Positions 11,077 to 24,300 of a stretch of 64,000 bases of DNA are shown piece after piece. Position 1 is the stretch's first letter. Every line of letters begins with the position of its first letter. The position numbers and the translations under genes were made by a program. The DNA is from Aurelia coerulea (lineage: Eukaryota > Cnidaria > Scyphozoa > Semaeostomeae > Ulmaridae). The stretch lies in NCBI GenBank assembly GCA_039566865.1, contig CM076947.1, positions 21,081,501 through 21,145,500 on the forward strand. Reading direction: 5' to 3'. The notes beneath the pieces are model-generated. The model was not told where the DNA came from and made no database searches. It saw only the letters and a list, made by a program, of their open reading frames with translations.

Positions 11077-11622
11077 CAGGGACAGTGCAAAATTTATTAT
11101 ATTACATGGCCGGTGGAGAACCAAAATTCTTGCAAAAAAATCTGCTCGCCCTGTATGAAATTATTGCCAAAAAACCAACTCCCCCGTCACCCTTTCCTTA
11201 AAAAAATGTATCTGCCCCGTATTCATGAACAACAAATGTTGTATCGTACCACCGATGAATTAGCCAAAGACCATAACATAATCAATTCTTGCCTTTACGA
11301 GACTTTTTAAACGAAGAAATCGACTTTGAAGATGAAGAGAAATGACTGATGAATCGTTCTTGCAAGTAACTGACAAGGACATTTTGCGTCATGTTCATAC
11401 ACATCCTTCCAAGCATTTCTCAACTTGCATGATCCACAATTTTGGCCTCAAAATTAGCCATTTCATATTTCAAACTTCATCTTGAGCTTATAAAAAGGTA
11501 CTACCCCGTTCATATTTGCTTTGTAAAAAGTGTTGACCCAGTTCTGTACAAGCTAAAAAAAAGTAGTTGCCCCGTTACGTTTTGCACCGGCCATGTTATA
11601 AAATAAACTTTGCACTGTCCCT
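11077..11622. mobile_element. MITE with CAGGGACAGTGCAAA termini
   Basis: Left end 11,077 (CAGGGACAGTGCAAA, then ACATGGCCGGTG) is inverted at the right end (CACCGGCCATGT, then CTTTGCACTGTCCCT at 11,622). About 40 bp of terminal inverted repeat; no coding interior. Confidence 0.75.
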
Positions 11623-11754
11623 AGAGCAAAACAAATAAGACTTCGAAAGTAAATTAATTGGGATAACCATCTTCAAAAACTTGCTAAAGAATGGATGTAT
11701 AAAAAAATCATTAATTGAACACATCATCATTTTTAAACTTCGCTGAAAAATAGC

Positions 11755-12080
11755 TAGATGCGAGAGTAGCGAGGAAACAGCAATATTTTCAAAAGAAGTG
11801 TCCTGGAATTCAATCCACAAAAGAATCTTTGAAATTGTATTGCACTTACGTTCTTACAGTTTCGAAAACAAGCATACCAGTTGAATTTTCCTCTTAGCCC
11901 GTTTTTTCCTCTTTTTCATATTGTGTATATTGTCCCATATGAAAAAGAGGAAAAGACGACGCTAAGAGGAAAATTCAACTGGCATACTTGTTTACGAAAC
12001 TTGAAGGACGTAGGTGGAATACAATTTCAAAAATTCTTTTCTTTGAATATATCGCTGTTTCCTTGCTATTCTCGCATCTA
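11755..12080. repeat. Long palindrome
   Basis: Arms of about 150 bp; the central part (ACCAGTTGAATTTTCCTCTT near 11,876 and AAGAGGAAAATTCAACTGG near 11,964) is nearly perfect, the outer part more diverged. Likely a foldback MITE. Confidence 0.7.
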
Positions 12081-12956
12081 GTTCCCGGCACCCGCACTTT
12101 AGTTATTTTTTTGACCTCATGCTTTTCCACTATTTCTCTGAGAAAGTGGTATAGATTCCAATCCTATCTAGGACATATAATTCAAAAATAGGGGTCATAT
12201 TTTGGAAAATTAATCAGAGATTCCCAGAAATAGACTACCAAATTTATCACTAATCATTCTATCACTAAAAAGGTAAATTTTAAGCATAACTCAACTGTAA
12301 CAGTGTACTGGAACGATTTAAGCACTTTCAAAAATCCATAAATCGAATTCAAATCACTCAGAATCAGGCCAGATCTATGTATTGTAGTGTACTGTATTGA
12401 AACTGTAATGATATGAGTTCCTATTCAGTTCATGATCATTTATTCATATTCCCACATCTTCACTACTGACTAATGTCAGGGTGCTCAGCATTAGTATTAA
12501 ATTTGGAATGTATCACAAAATCACCAATTCAGGGATATCAGTGATTTTAAGAAAAAGGGGTGATATTTTCCCATAGAGTCGGAGAAAAGGGGTTAATTTG
12601 AAACGCTCTGTCAGAGATAGGGGATATGAAGTAGATTCTATGGACAAGCATGATATACACCAGAGGTAATAGGAGTGCAGGTGCCAGAATCTAGTTGCAC
12701 CCTTCTTCCAATACAAATGTCGTTCCAACGGGCCAGAGGTCCTTTACATCGTCGGAAAACGTCCATTTTTGGAGCATTTGCTATTACAAAAGCCAAGGAT
12801 CACGACTGTTTGGGGTCTTGCCTGGAAAATTTTGAAAATAGGACTTCAATCTGACGAGGCATAGACTGTGTTTGAATTGCATATCAAAAGTGGTAGCTTG
12901 ATAAATTCTGGTAACTTCTGGTGTTTTGTTAATCTTTTTGCAATATTGTAAGAACA
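12081..12956. other. No gene recognised
   Basis: AT-rich sequence with no supportable coding or repeat structure. Confidence 0.35.
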
Positions 12957-13318
12957 GCATTGATAACAAGGGACTTGCAGGGGCAGTGTTCATGGATCTT
13001 TCAAAGGCTTTTGATTGTGTAAACCACGAGCTTTTAATAGCAAAACTGAGTGCCTATGGACTTGATATGGACGCCCTTCAACTCATAAGAAGCTATTTAT
13101 CAAAAAGACAACAGAGAGTAAAGATCAACAGCTATTTTAGTGACTGGAAAGAAATTAAAGTTGGAGTACCGCAAGGGTCGGTCCTGGGGCCTTTGCTATT
13201 TAACATCTTCATAAATGATATCTTCTTTTTTGCATATCACACAAAGATATGTAACTATGCTGATGATACCACAATCTTTGCATGCCATGCGGATCAGAAC
13301 CTATTTCAAATTCCAGGC
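12957..13318 (+). pseudogene. Non-LTR retrotransposon reverse transcriptase fragment
   Basis: About 120 residues of RT core: FMDLSKAFDCVNHELL (motif A with D), VGVPQGSVLGPLLFNIFIND (motif B) and NYADDTTIF (motif C, YADD). It is cut at the 5' side and terminates in a fragment of MITE family K at 13,319. Same general lineage as the C-terminal piece at 15,440-15,943. Confidence 0.88.
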
Positions 13319-13410
13319 TGAATGGGTTCTTATATAATTGGGGTTTAATTGCAAAATTTCAGCCTGTAGGTTCTTAATCCACTAGGTTCTTATATGCGGG
13401 ATTTTACTGT
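13319..13410. repeat. Fragment of MITE family K
   Basis: Carries GGTTCTTATAT, CAGCCTGTAGGTTCTTAA and the terminus GCGGGATTTTACTG followed by TA, as in the full copy at 32,818-33,177. Confidence 0.65.
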
Positions 13411-13901
13411 AAGATTTTTGCAAATTTTTTCGTTTTCCAATTTTTAGAGCTAGAAGCGAGTTTCTTAAAATGTTCGTTTTCGAAAACATTGAAAACGATA
13501 AAAAAAACGTCGATCAAAGTTTAAAAGATTCAACATGAATGAGCAAAGAGAAAGCATTTACAGGAGGATTTGGGAAATTTAGTACGAACTCTCGAACAGC
13601 AGATTACAATTGGCCGATTTCTAATTCGCAAATAACCACGAACAAGTTCTCTCTTTGTCCATTCATGTGGATTCTTTAGAAACTTGATCGATGCTTTTTG
13701 ATCGTTTCAGTGTTTTTGAAAACTAAGATTTCAGGAAACTCGCTTCTAGCTCTAAAAACTGAAAATGAAAAAATTTGCAAAAAATTCCAGTATCTAATTC
13801 AGGCCTTCTGCTCACGATTAAGTCATAAATCTTCCAAATCGGTCCAGTGTACGATTTATTGTGGCCTGCCAAACGTGCAAAGTTTATTTTGGCGCACCCG
13901 G
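13411..13901. mobile_element. MITE family B copy 1, left end truncated
   Basis: Right terminus TTATTTTGGCGCACCCGG next to TA; interior palindromic as in the complete copies. About 140 bp of the left arm is missing where the K fragment abuts. Confidence 0.8.
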
Positions 13902-14511
13902 TACAGTCCCACAAAAATTGCTCGACGTTTGATTGAAAACAAAAAATTACGATGTAAAGAAGGGGCTCCATGGTGAGACAACCCTTTTCTATTTATCCTA
14001 AATATATTTTACACACCAGTTTCGTGAAAATCTGCTGACTTTTCATGGAGCTACAAATGTTTGAAGTTCAAGATTTTGCTAAAGCTGAAACCAGTTATTC
14101 TGAAGGTAGCATTGTTTCGTTACAACTGTCATTGTCATATAACTGCCCTGAAGAAGTCCAGCATGGCAAGACGATATATTGGTATGCTGTTTTTTCTTCG
14201 TTTTGTTGCGGTGTTTCTGCCTTCAAATTTACTTTCATTTATCCGTCACCGCACGACAAGCATCTTTGGATCCGACGATCGACGCTGGTATCGTGGCCTT
14301 TCCTTTTACGAATTGTTTCGTTTCTCGTTACTTCAGACCAAACGAAATAGAATTTGAACACGATTTGCAATAATCAAACTTTGCCGAACATTAATTGAGT
14401 TACTTATGAAGATCTGCTTGGCTTGCTCTGATTTTAGCCAGATGTATGGCATTGGATATCCCTAATGCACAAGATGCACATAATTTCCTTCAGCGCACCC
14501 TGCATAAAGGC
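13902..14511. other. Intergenic, with a dispersed repeat
   Basis: About 14,180-14,345 recurs inverted at 50,090-50,200 (shared TTGCGGTGTTTCTGCCTTCA and ATCCGACGATCGACGCTGG-like blocks). It supports overlapping short frames but no recognisable protein. Confidence 0.45.
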
Positions 14512-15008
14512 CCAAACAAGGACAGATTTCGTAAAACAATAGCACGAGTAGGATTTGATTGACACTGCAATTCAAAGCGATTAGCTATCGCAGACAAAGG
14601 AAATTCTCTCAACCAGTAATTCAAAACAAGCAAAGCTGCAAAAGTTTCTCTAAAACCCAAGTAGCTACCTCGTTCGTTGTGCATTCAAAGAGCAAACATG
14701 AGCACTGATTGAGTGTAATGAAAACATTTACTGCTCGGCTTCTAAACTAAAGAAATAGAATGCCCTGTAGATGTGTAGATGTGTAGATCTTTCTTCTTTC
14801 CATATATGCTCATGTTTGCCCTTTAAAACATTTCTGGACTGCACAACGAGCGCGCTAGCTACTTGGGTTTCAGAGAAACTTTTGCGGCTTTGTTTGTTTT
14901 GAATTTATGGTTGAGAGAATTTCCTTTGTCTGCAGTCACTAATCGTTTTGAATTCAGGTGTCAACTAAAGTATCTCATGCTATTGTGTTACAAAATCTAT
15001 CCTTGTTT
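14512..15008. mobile_element. Foldback MITE family Q copy 2
   Basis: Termini AACAAGGACAGATTT and AAATCTATCCTTGTT with the same internal blocks as the 1,862-2,470 copy. A clean TSD is not visible. It ends 67 bp beyond the stop codon of gene 1. Confidence 0.7.
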
Positions 15009-15075
15009 AAACAGGCCCATAGAGTTTTAACAGGAATATATAATATATTCAGCTTACTGATTCCACTATATTACA

Positions 15076-15358
15076 CTACAGTGGATACGACATAATTTTC
15101 TCGTGCGTGTACAAAAACAGAGGAAAATAAATGGCAAAGTCAAGAAAATCAAGATATTGTTTTCTCTTCGTGTACGTACGAACCAAATACTGACTCTCTG
15201 ATTTTACTCCAGCAGCCTCGAGTTCGATTAAAAACTGTTCGGCACTAATAGTTGTTTCGCCTCGTTCCAGCATTCTTTCAAATAAGTCTCGAGTTCTGTG
15301 TGCGTGTAAGTAGAGTTTGGCAAAGTTTGTTTCCCGGATCATACCTCTTGTTACAGTG
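15076..15358 (-). CDS. Gene 1 exon 17 (stop codon exon), residues 867-960
   Basis: Acceptor TTATCTCTTCAACAG; TAG stop at 15,078-15,076. The leading C completes the GA left by exon 16 (Asp). Contains a second EF-hand pair-like region (TTISAEQFLIELEAAGV) and the hydrophobic YLDFLDFAIYFPLFLYTHEK tail. The 16.9-kb intron is long, but phase and protein character both fit. Confidence 0.75.
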
Positions 15359-18300
15359 CTGTTGAAGAGATAAGAGAGCAATTAATAAGGGAGTTGTAGG
15401 GAATGACTGAAATGCCAAATGCCAAATGACGGAAATGCCAAAGGGAATGCCAAAAAATTCGTACCCAAGGATACCTTAATCAAAATGTATCATGGCATCG
15501 TTGAGCCACATTTCCGTTATTGCTGTTCTGTTTGGGGAGGCTGCAGTGAAACCAGATTGCAAACCATACAAAAATTGCAAAATCGAGCTGCAAGAATTGT
15601 CACCAATAGCAGCTATGATGTATCCGCCTCAAATTTGATCAAGGAACTAAATTGGCCAACGGTTACGGAAAATGATAAAATGCGAGACAGCTACTATTAC
15701 ATACAAAGCATTGTCAGGTCTTGCACCCGGCTATCTTTCAAACCTTTTCAAGAAAAACTCTGCGCGTGATATCAGTATGAATTCGATGTCCTTGTTCCAA
15801 GGATTAAAACTTGCAATGGGCAGAAAGCGATATCTTTCCGGGGTGCAAAGACTTGGAATGAATTGCCTTTGGATGTCAAACAAGCACCCTCTCTTAGCAT
15901 TTTTAAAAGTATGCTGAAGAGTAATTTGCCTCTCTCAGGCTAACTCCATTGTTTTTCATTTATCTTTTTATTTTAGATTGTAAATATAGGTAATTTGTTA
16001 GTAATTTTTAGTAATATTGTAAAGTTTGGCACGGCCCCCTGTAAAGCAATCCTCTCGATTGACGGGGCCACCGTGTAAAAATAATGAAAAATCAAATGAA
16101 AAATGAAAATGAATGACGGTTTGCGGTTTTCAGCATTTTTTGACCGGTTTTACGGTTTATGTCCTTAAAAACAGCAGGTATACGGATTCCTTCTCCCTCA
16201 TCTCAACCACTCTCCGTCGCAGAGGCCGTTTGTTGGAAACCGAGTGACTGGGATTGTCTCTCGATGGTGTTCATTCTGTTGTGGAGATGATGTAATAGGG
16301 ATATTTTAAAGACGCAAAGGAATCCATAATCAGCACGAGCGGTTGCCGATGTAGACATGTACAAATGAAACGACAAATGTATAGAGCATCAATTCTTCCA
16401 TAAACATCGCATTCTGTTACTTTCTTTACACACCAAGGTTAAATCTACTCTGTGGACTCGCATGCCACTGAATAAGTACGCATCAATACATCCAAAATGC
16501 ACCAAAATCACAATAATTCACATCAAAATAATCACAGACAACAAGATCTTTCACAAGCATCCTGTGTCTCCCTTCTCGACTTAACCTAGATCGTCCATGT
16601 CTGTTCTCTTCTCCTTCCCCCCGTCAACAATTAAGGATTACTCTATTTATCATAAAGTACACAAAAGAATAACACATGTAACGTCTCAAATCAACTAACG
16701 TAAACAAATGGGAAAACATGATTCTACTTCAAAGGCGGTAGATGATTGTCAGATATCTATATTTCAAAGAAAAGTGATTTTATTGACATTTGGACTAAAT
16801 CAGCTTTGCTTCTGACATGCTTCTAACGAGTAAAGAGTTGAATAGTCATTTCGCTCAGGGGCAGTTAAAATAAATAAACTTAGTCTCGAAATAACAGTGA
16901 CGCAAAACAGTTATAAAATCAATGCTTTGCCTACACAATACTTATTCCTATCGGGTAGTGTAATGTGTGAAATCTACCATTCCGACGGACATCAATAAAC
17001 CAAATTCGAGTAAACAACCAAAATAACGTGGGAAAATGCTAGTAAGGAAAGTTTGTTGTCGTCATCTCCTTGGCTATATCTCAGGGGGGGTTGGCAAAGC
17101 CCCCCGCGAAGTTTTTGAGGGCCGTTCTTCGAAACTTCGCAAATGGCAGAAAATTTTTCGTTCACTTCTGCACTGGGATTGAAAATTGGCATTGTAGAGA
17201 CAGAACAGTCAATCTAGGTAGGTGAATTGTTTCGAATTATGACTAATGGGCATTTACACATAATTTTATTATGAATTGCAGTTATTGTCAGTTATCGATG
17301 AGCTTTAAATCGGCCGTTTTTGTGGGAAGTTACTGTGGGCCTAAGTACCGCAGTTCGACCAATATTTATCAAATTTGTTGTTCGTTTTCTGACAGACGGG
17401 GAAGGGACTTAGCAATGTTTTGCCGTGGTTTATACTTCGAAAGGCTTTGGCTGCCAGAAAAACATCTAAGTCCCGCTAAGTCCCAACATCTAATGCTCTA
17501 TTTCACCTGAAAACAAGATGCGGTTTTCGTCCAATTTGTCCAAAGAAACTATACGTGCCCCACAACAACGCTGAACAATATTCTCGTCTGGTTTCATTGC
17601 TATATCTTCTCCTGGTAGTTGATCAATGCTATAAAGCTTTTGTGTGGATTTATTTTGTTTAAAAATCGGCGAATTGACATCTTGTAAAGCTTCCATTATG
17701 TTAGGCCAGCATCACAGCTTTGTCCTTTCGCGCTCGTACAAAATTTCCGACTGATCGAATTTCAATGCGCAATTCCGATAATATGAATGGTACGCAAAGC
17801 ATTGTGGGATACTATTCCGTCCCCCATCATTATTCAAAACGAGGCAACGCAAATGTCTAAGTTGACCTTTATTACAATGAGATCGCTTTGTAAGAGGAAA
17901 CTTATGTGTGCCCCCGTGCCGTGGTTTAAAGTGCATGCGCTCGTCAGAGCTTCAATTCCAAAACACTACTGCGCATGAGCCTTAACCTAAACTGCACGGG
18001 GGGGCATGGGTTTACTTGGGCGAAGAGTATCTCGTATCCCCAACAATGTGGACTTGCCCAAGTCTCACTCTTTTCATCAATCGATTGAGCCATAAAAATG
18101 CAAAAGGTAAAGGGCGCTGCGAGGGCCTTTTGAATATTTATGGCTCAATCGACTGAGGAAAAAAGTGAGACATGGACAAGTCCACCAACAATGCTTCACA
18201 GCAAATTTGGCGGGAAAGCACTCCACAGGTCCCTGTCGCCAGAAACAAGAACTGGCGTCATTGCGTCATGTCATCCCGTGCGTCATCCTTAATGAAAGAA

Positions 18301-21300
18301 GAATAAAGACGTCATTGACATTGCCACAAAGGTTTTCTGAAGCTGAATGGAATTCCATTTGCTCTTATCATAGCGATTAATCTTGATTGTCCCAGAAGAG
18401 AGAGAGGGGCTTTTTTACAAATATCTCATTCGAACAACACATCTTTCAAGTTCTTGCGCTAAATCACTTGACATTGAACAGAAAATGCTATGCTGCTTCT
18501 CGGCAATAAAAACCGGACCATATCATGACGAAAATCAGACCGGACTCTATTTCTTTCTTTCTTACTCTTAAGGAGGGTTGCATTTCAGCAGAAGCTGATT
18601 TTCATTCAAGGGGCCCTCCGATAAAATATTACTTGCAATCTAGAAAAATGTAAATTAAAAAATTGATAACCAAATTAAACTATAAATCCCTATTTACGGT
18701 ATTCAAAAACAAATGTAGAGTGATATTAAAATATTTAGAATCAAAAGAAAAAAGCCCCTGTTTTCAAATAGTTTTCGCTGCTTTGATTTGATTTGGCTGA
18801 GAGGCCATTCCACAGCTTTGCATCTCTATACGAGAAACATCTCTGGCCATTTGCTGACCTTTTCATCGGTAATCCCAAGCCGGTCCCCGTATTACGAAGG
18901 CTATATGATGAGCACTGCGAATGCCGGGTAAAGGGGCAAAGAGGTCACAGAGGTATTGTGGTGACAGCTCATTCAGGGACTTGAAGACCATTGTCTTAGA
19001 TTCACCAGCAATCAATTCGCCAACGGTCTTCCAACCCAGCCCAGGTCTGCTTGGGGCGTCAAAGCTGAAATCTTACGACTCGGGAATCTTGATTAGTATC
19101 ACCTTTTGATTCCATTATATGTTGCTTCGATGAACTTGCTGTGCATAAACTATTAGGAAATTTAAAAGCTCAATCAAAAGAATTGATAATTCTAAGAAAC
19201 GAGCGTCCTAATTTCTTGTAAAAGATACGTATAAACTGACAGAAAAGCATGGCAATTTAGGATTTTGTCCCCCTGGTCCCGAGGAGGGTCCTTGATCTTC
19301 ATTAGTACGGGCAAGGGGGAAGTGCATAGCATGAAAGGCTCTTTCAGGCGGCTCTAGAGCTTTTTCCTCCAAACGATGGCTGATTTTAAGAAAAATCGGT
19401 GAAAAGTACTCCAAAACGTGAACGATGCACTGAAAAAAATCATTGCAATAACAACCAACCAGTTGAGACAAAATACCCCTTTTCAAAATTAACGAAACCC
19501 CCCCCGACCTCTCTGGTATTTAGCCCCTCCGTGTTATGTCCATGCAGGCAGCGACAGATGAAAAATAAAAACAACACAGCTAGCGCTACCCTGGGTACCA
19601 GAGACAAAATATAATAAAATAAAAAAATAAAGTAGGTAAGAAAGGCAACCCTCCTTTCTTCCTACCCTCTTCCTTTTCCAGATTCTCAATTTCCTTCTAA
19701 TCAGCATGAGCGGTTGCTGATGTAGACTTGTACAAATGCAATGTATATGATTGTCTGTCAGATATCTATGTTTCAAAGAAAAGTGATTTGATTGACATTC
19801 GGACTAAATCAGCTCAGCTTCTAACATGCTTCTAACGAGTAAAGAGTTGAATAGTCATTTCGCTCAGGGGCAGTTAAAATAAATATACCTAGTCTCGAAA
19901 TAACAGTGATGCGAAACAGTTATAAAATCAATGCTTGCCTACACAATACTTATTCCTATCGGGTAGTGTAATGTGTGAAATCTACGATTCCGACAGACAT
20001 CAATAAACCAAATTCGAGTAAACAACCAAAATAACGTGGGAAAATGCTAGTAAGAATAGTTTGTTGTCATCATCCCCTTGACTATATCTTAGAAATAAAC
20101 GGGAATCATCATTCAAAACGAGGCAACGTAAATGTCTAAGTTGACCTTCATTACAGAGGCTCTGGTACCCGAGGGTAAGCTAGCACAGACTTCACTTGTT
20201 ACTTGTTACATAAACGAATTCTTGATCTTCAGACAACATGCAAAAAATATAAACAGTATGAAGCTCATTGGGAGAGCAGCATGACACGCATGATATCGAA
20301 AGGGGATGAGCCAGGGTCGTGGGTGTTATGGTCCCATTCCATGGGTCCTGGTGCGGTCCTGTTTTTATAAAGTGCCCAAATAAAAAACACGGAAGCGGAG
20401 AACATTGACAACCCATCGAGAGAAGTGACTGGCAGGCAAGCAGAGAGCACGCAACACACATACATTTCTTGCGGGAATACACTTGCAGAGAGATTTGCTG
20501 AATGAATAGGTTCAAAGTTTCTTTCAACAGGTATGAAAGCTTAGCGTTGATGTACATTCCATCTTAAAATATTACGATGTAGGACGTAGTAACAATTGAA
20601 AGGAGTGCGAACAAGGTCAAGGAAGTCAAAGGTGGCAAAAAGGCGACAAACATGAGCATAATTGCACAAATACGATGGCCACACGGTCACTGACCGTGAT
20701 GATGGTTTCCAAAAGCAAAGGAATAACTTCTGCCATGCCATGTACGCCAATGTCTTGTGTTCTTTTGCTATTTCTGTTGTTTAGAGTGACTAGTGAGTCT
20801 GTCCACCATATATATTTGGCGTAACATACGCCGATTCCAGTCTGGTGAACATACCCATTTTATTTTCAAATATGAGGATTGAGGAAGCCCAAGAAGGTTC
20901 AGTCAAAAATATGTATTTATCGAAGGTTGAGTATTTTCTCTTTCTGGCTTGAAATGAACTTCAGGTTCTTTGCGATGATTGTGTTTTGCCAATTTTCGAT
21001 GACTTGATTAGTTTCAGAATGACAGCGTCTTCCATTTTTCAACCAGTCTTGAAGTTGTGAAAATTGTTCTAATGTCCCATCGTAAGCCAGAAGAGCTTTA
21101 CAATTCTGCCCTCCACAATACCATAGAGGTATCATAGACCTTCTATAAACTACCGGGTTGTCCCAAAAAATGTATACAGACTTGGTTGACTCCAGCGATG
21201 TGAATTTAACTTCAATCAAGTTCTAATCACTCTCAAAATGCTTCTCAATAGTTAACTTGGACATAGATTCCTCGCTTGCTGGTATTGGTGCTCCGAGAGC

Positions 21301-24300
21301 AGAAATATCAATTTGAAAGCTCAAATTTGCGTCCACCTGCAAACCAGAGCTTTGGCCTTTTGGCCTAAGCAAATTCCTGAAGCACATCAAAATTAAGAAC
21401 TGAAATTAATGACAAATTAAGAAACTTTCGAAATGGGTGATTGTATACATTTTTTGGGGACAACCGGTATGTTTTCCTGAAGATTGTGCCGCTTTTCTTC
21501 TATCAATTTAATAACATTTACGATGATTTAAATACTTTTCAAAAATCAAAACTTTCCTTAGAAGCGAAGGTCATTTCACTCATTCGAAAACGTGTTCGAG
21601 ATTTTCTCAGAACAAAACGATTCTTTCGGATTTTATATGGATATTTTTTGAAAAGAAAAGGATTTTTGCTAAGGATGTACGAGATTTTTTGGGAATGAAA
21701 TGGAATGGCCTTCGCCCTGAATTTTTTAAGTGAATTGAAGAAAGCTGTAATTCTGAAAATAATCAAGCTTTCAAAAATATTTATACCAAAGCATCACAAG
21801 GTCCCTTCAAGCCATAAAATCAAACGGAAGATGCATCGGAGCAGCATAGGTTCTAGCCTGCTGGTGTAAAACTCAATGACCTATTTCTTTAAACTGAATG
21901 ACTTCAAAGAAACTTTTGCTAATTCTCTATAATTCTACCGCTGGAATTTTCTGAAATCTTCAATATTTTTAGAGTTAGAATGTTTTTCTTCTTTGTCAAG
22001 AATTCAACAGAAATTTTCAAAAAAAACATAAAACTATCGTAATTTCCAAAATCGTTTGACGCAACATGAAGTAATTTCGAAGAAAACCATAGTTTATGAA
22101 TGCCTACAATATGGTATCAAGCAAAGTCTGTCAATCATCTAGTTTATGATTTATAAATTTGATGACGTCACACCCTCAAATGAGCTGAAATTTGAAATAC
22201 GCTGCAATTTTGAAAAATATTCAAAATTTCTGGAAAGTCCAACGGTAGAATTATTGATAAGTATCTAAAGTTTCTTTCAGGCCATTCAATCAGAAGAATT
22301 TTAAGAATTCAAGAAAAATTTCCAAAAAGCTTAAAACCATCGTAGTTTCTAAACTGCTTGACGTAATGTGAAATAATTTTGAAGAAAACCATAGTTTATG
22401 AATGCCTACAATATAGTATCAAGCAAAAGTCTGTTACTCGTCTGGTTTATGATTTAAAAATTTGGCGACGTCACATCCTCAAATGAGTTGAAATGTAAGA
22501 TACGCTGTAATTTCCAAAAATATTCAAAATTTCTGAAAATTCCAACGGTAGAATTGTTTCTTTCAAGACATTTAATCAGAAGAAATAGTTCATTGAATTG
22601 TACACTCACCTTTTTTACGGTGAGATAAAGATTTGGAACCTACGCTCATCGGAGCAACGTTTTCAAAGATTTGACGTTTATGATGCCAGAGGAACATAAA
22701 ACTTGTAGAAGGACAGAATGTGTTAGTACTGTTGGGAAAATCAGAACAAAACAAAATGCCTAAGCCGCATAAGCACACCCCCGTCCTAAGTGCCTCGGTT
22801 ATAGGTCACATGCTCACCGGGGTTCTAGTGACCGAAAAGTATGGTCAAATTTTCACTTGGGAGTCCCCGTTATGTAACGAGGACGGCAAAATCATTGGTG
22901 GGGTACTGGTTCTACGAGGAAATATTTCATCATAATTTTCCCTGGGGTTCGCCAATTTGCAGCCGAGGTTTCACTTGTGAGGCATTTTGTACCGGGGAGA
23001 TTCACGTCTTGTCCAGGGACCGATTTTTCTCCAATTTTTTCACTGTTTTCAAATTTTTTAAATTCACATCACTGGAGTCGGCTAAATCTGTATACTTTTT
23101 TTTGGGACACCGGGTAGTTTTTTGGGACACCCAATACTGCTTTTTGCCTCCATTCGGAGCAGAAAGAAAGTTAGGGTCTCTTGGAAGTTCAGCATACAGT
23201 TCGGAGCAAGTCACAACTACTTGACTCTTGACAATATTCTCATTTCTCTTTTCAGACCATCTGGAAAGTTTTTCATCATGAAGGTTGTCATATTCATCAT
23301 CAGTATCATAGGCATCGCTGAATGTTTGATATACCATGACAAATGTAAGTAAAATTCGTAACTTTTAGTTCAAAGAATAATGTTTTCCTGACCTACTCAT
23401 GGCAAAATACATACCTTTCAAGCAGTAATCTTCCTCTGCAGAAACAAAATAGATCCATCGCAGCTCCGAGAACTCTTGGCCATATCAACCGTTTTTGTAC
23501 GCAACAACAACAACTGTCTAAATAGCATCTCCTCATTGGTTGAAAATTGAACTCTAGCAATTTGATTAGTAAATACGAAACCACTCCATATGGGCCTAAA
23601 GTGGGCCCACTTTATAAGAGTAATGGTATGAGTCCTTTTTACCAAGTGATATCAGCAAATCAAAGAACGCAGGGAAATAAGGGACAAAAAATCATAAGTC
23701 TAGTCTATCCCCACAGAATTTGCCATCATGGTCGATTTGCAAATGTTGATTCCAAAAATTTCGGATCTTTTCCAACTCGTGAAAGTTGATCCCACGAAAA
23801 TTTCTTCCTTTAACCCTACAGTGGTTGGGCAATCTGACACGTCCTATATTGGTTGGGGGGCAAAAAGCCCCACTACCCAACTCTTAACTGATAATAGATA
23901 GAGCAACCAGATTTGGTGTACTAATAGTCCTAGGCAGGTACTTTGTGAGAATAAAACAATTAATGAGAATTAACCTACAATAAGCCGTCATTACTGCTTG
24001 CATCAGCATTTTTCTTGTTGCTGTCAAGAAAAGTGGTACCCTCAAAAAAAGAGGGAAGAAAAGGAGGCTCTCCTCCTTTGTACCCAGGGTTGAAAAGTGG
24101 CAAATCGACCACATTCAGGAAAAATGCGATAAGATTAATTTTGGAGCACAATTCCCATCCAAAAATGAGAAAAAAAAATGCAATCGAGAATTGGCAATTT
24201 TGACAGAGTCAGTCCCAGCAAATTGTCTCTCTCAGAACGTTTCCGGGCCATAACTTTTCTCCTGGCAGAGTTATGACAAACAGTCTACTATTAAAATATG

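Noticed and set aside
14045..14350. Overlapping frames of about 100 codons
   Set aside because: The sequence is a dispersed repeat (inverted copy near 50,100) and two frames are equally open.
23002..23337. Antisense frame rich in Asp/Glu opposite GPCR exon 1
   Set aside because: It is the complement of a convincing signal-peptide exon and continues into a MITE end.
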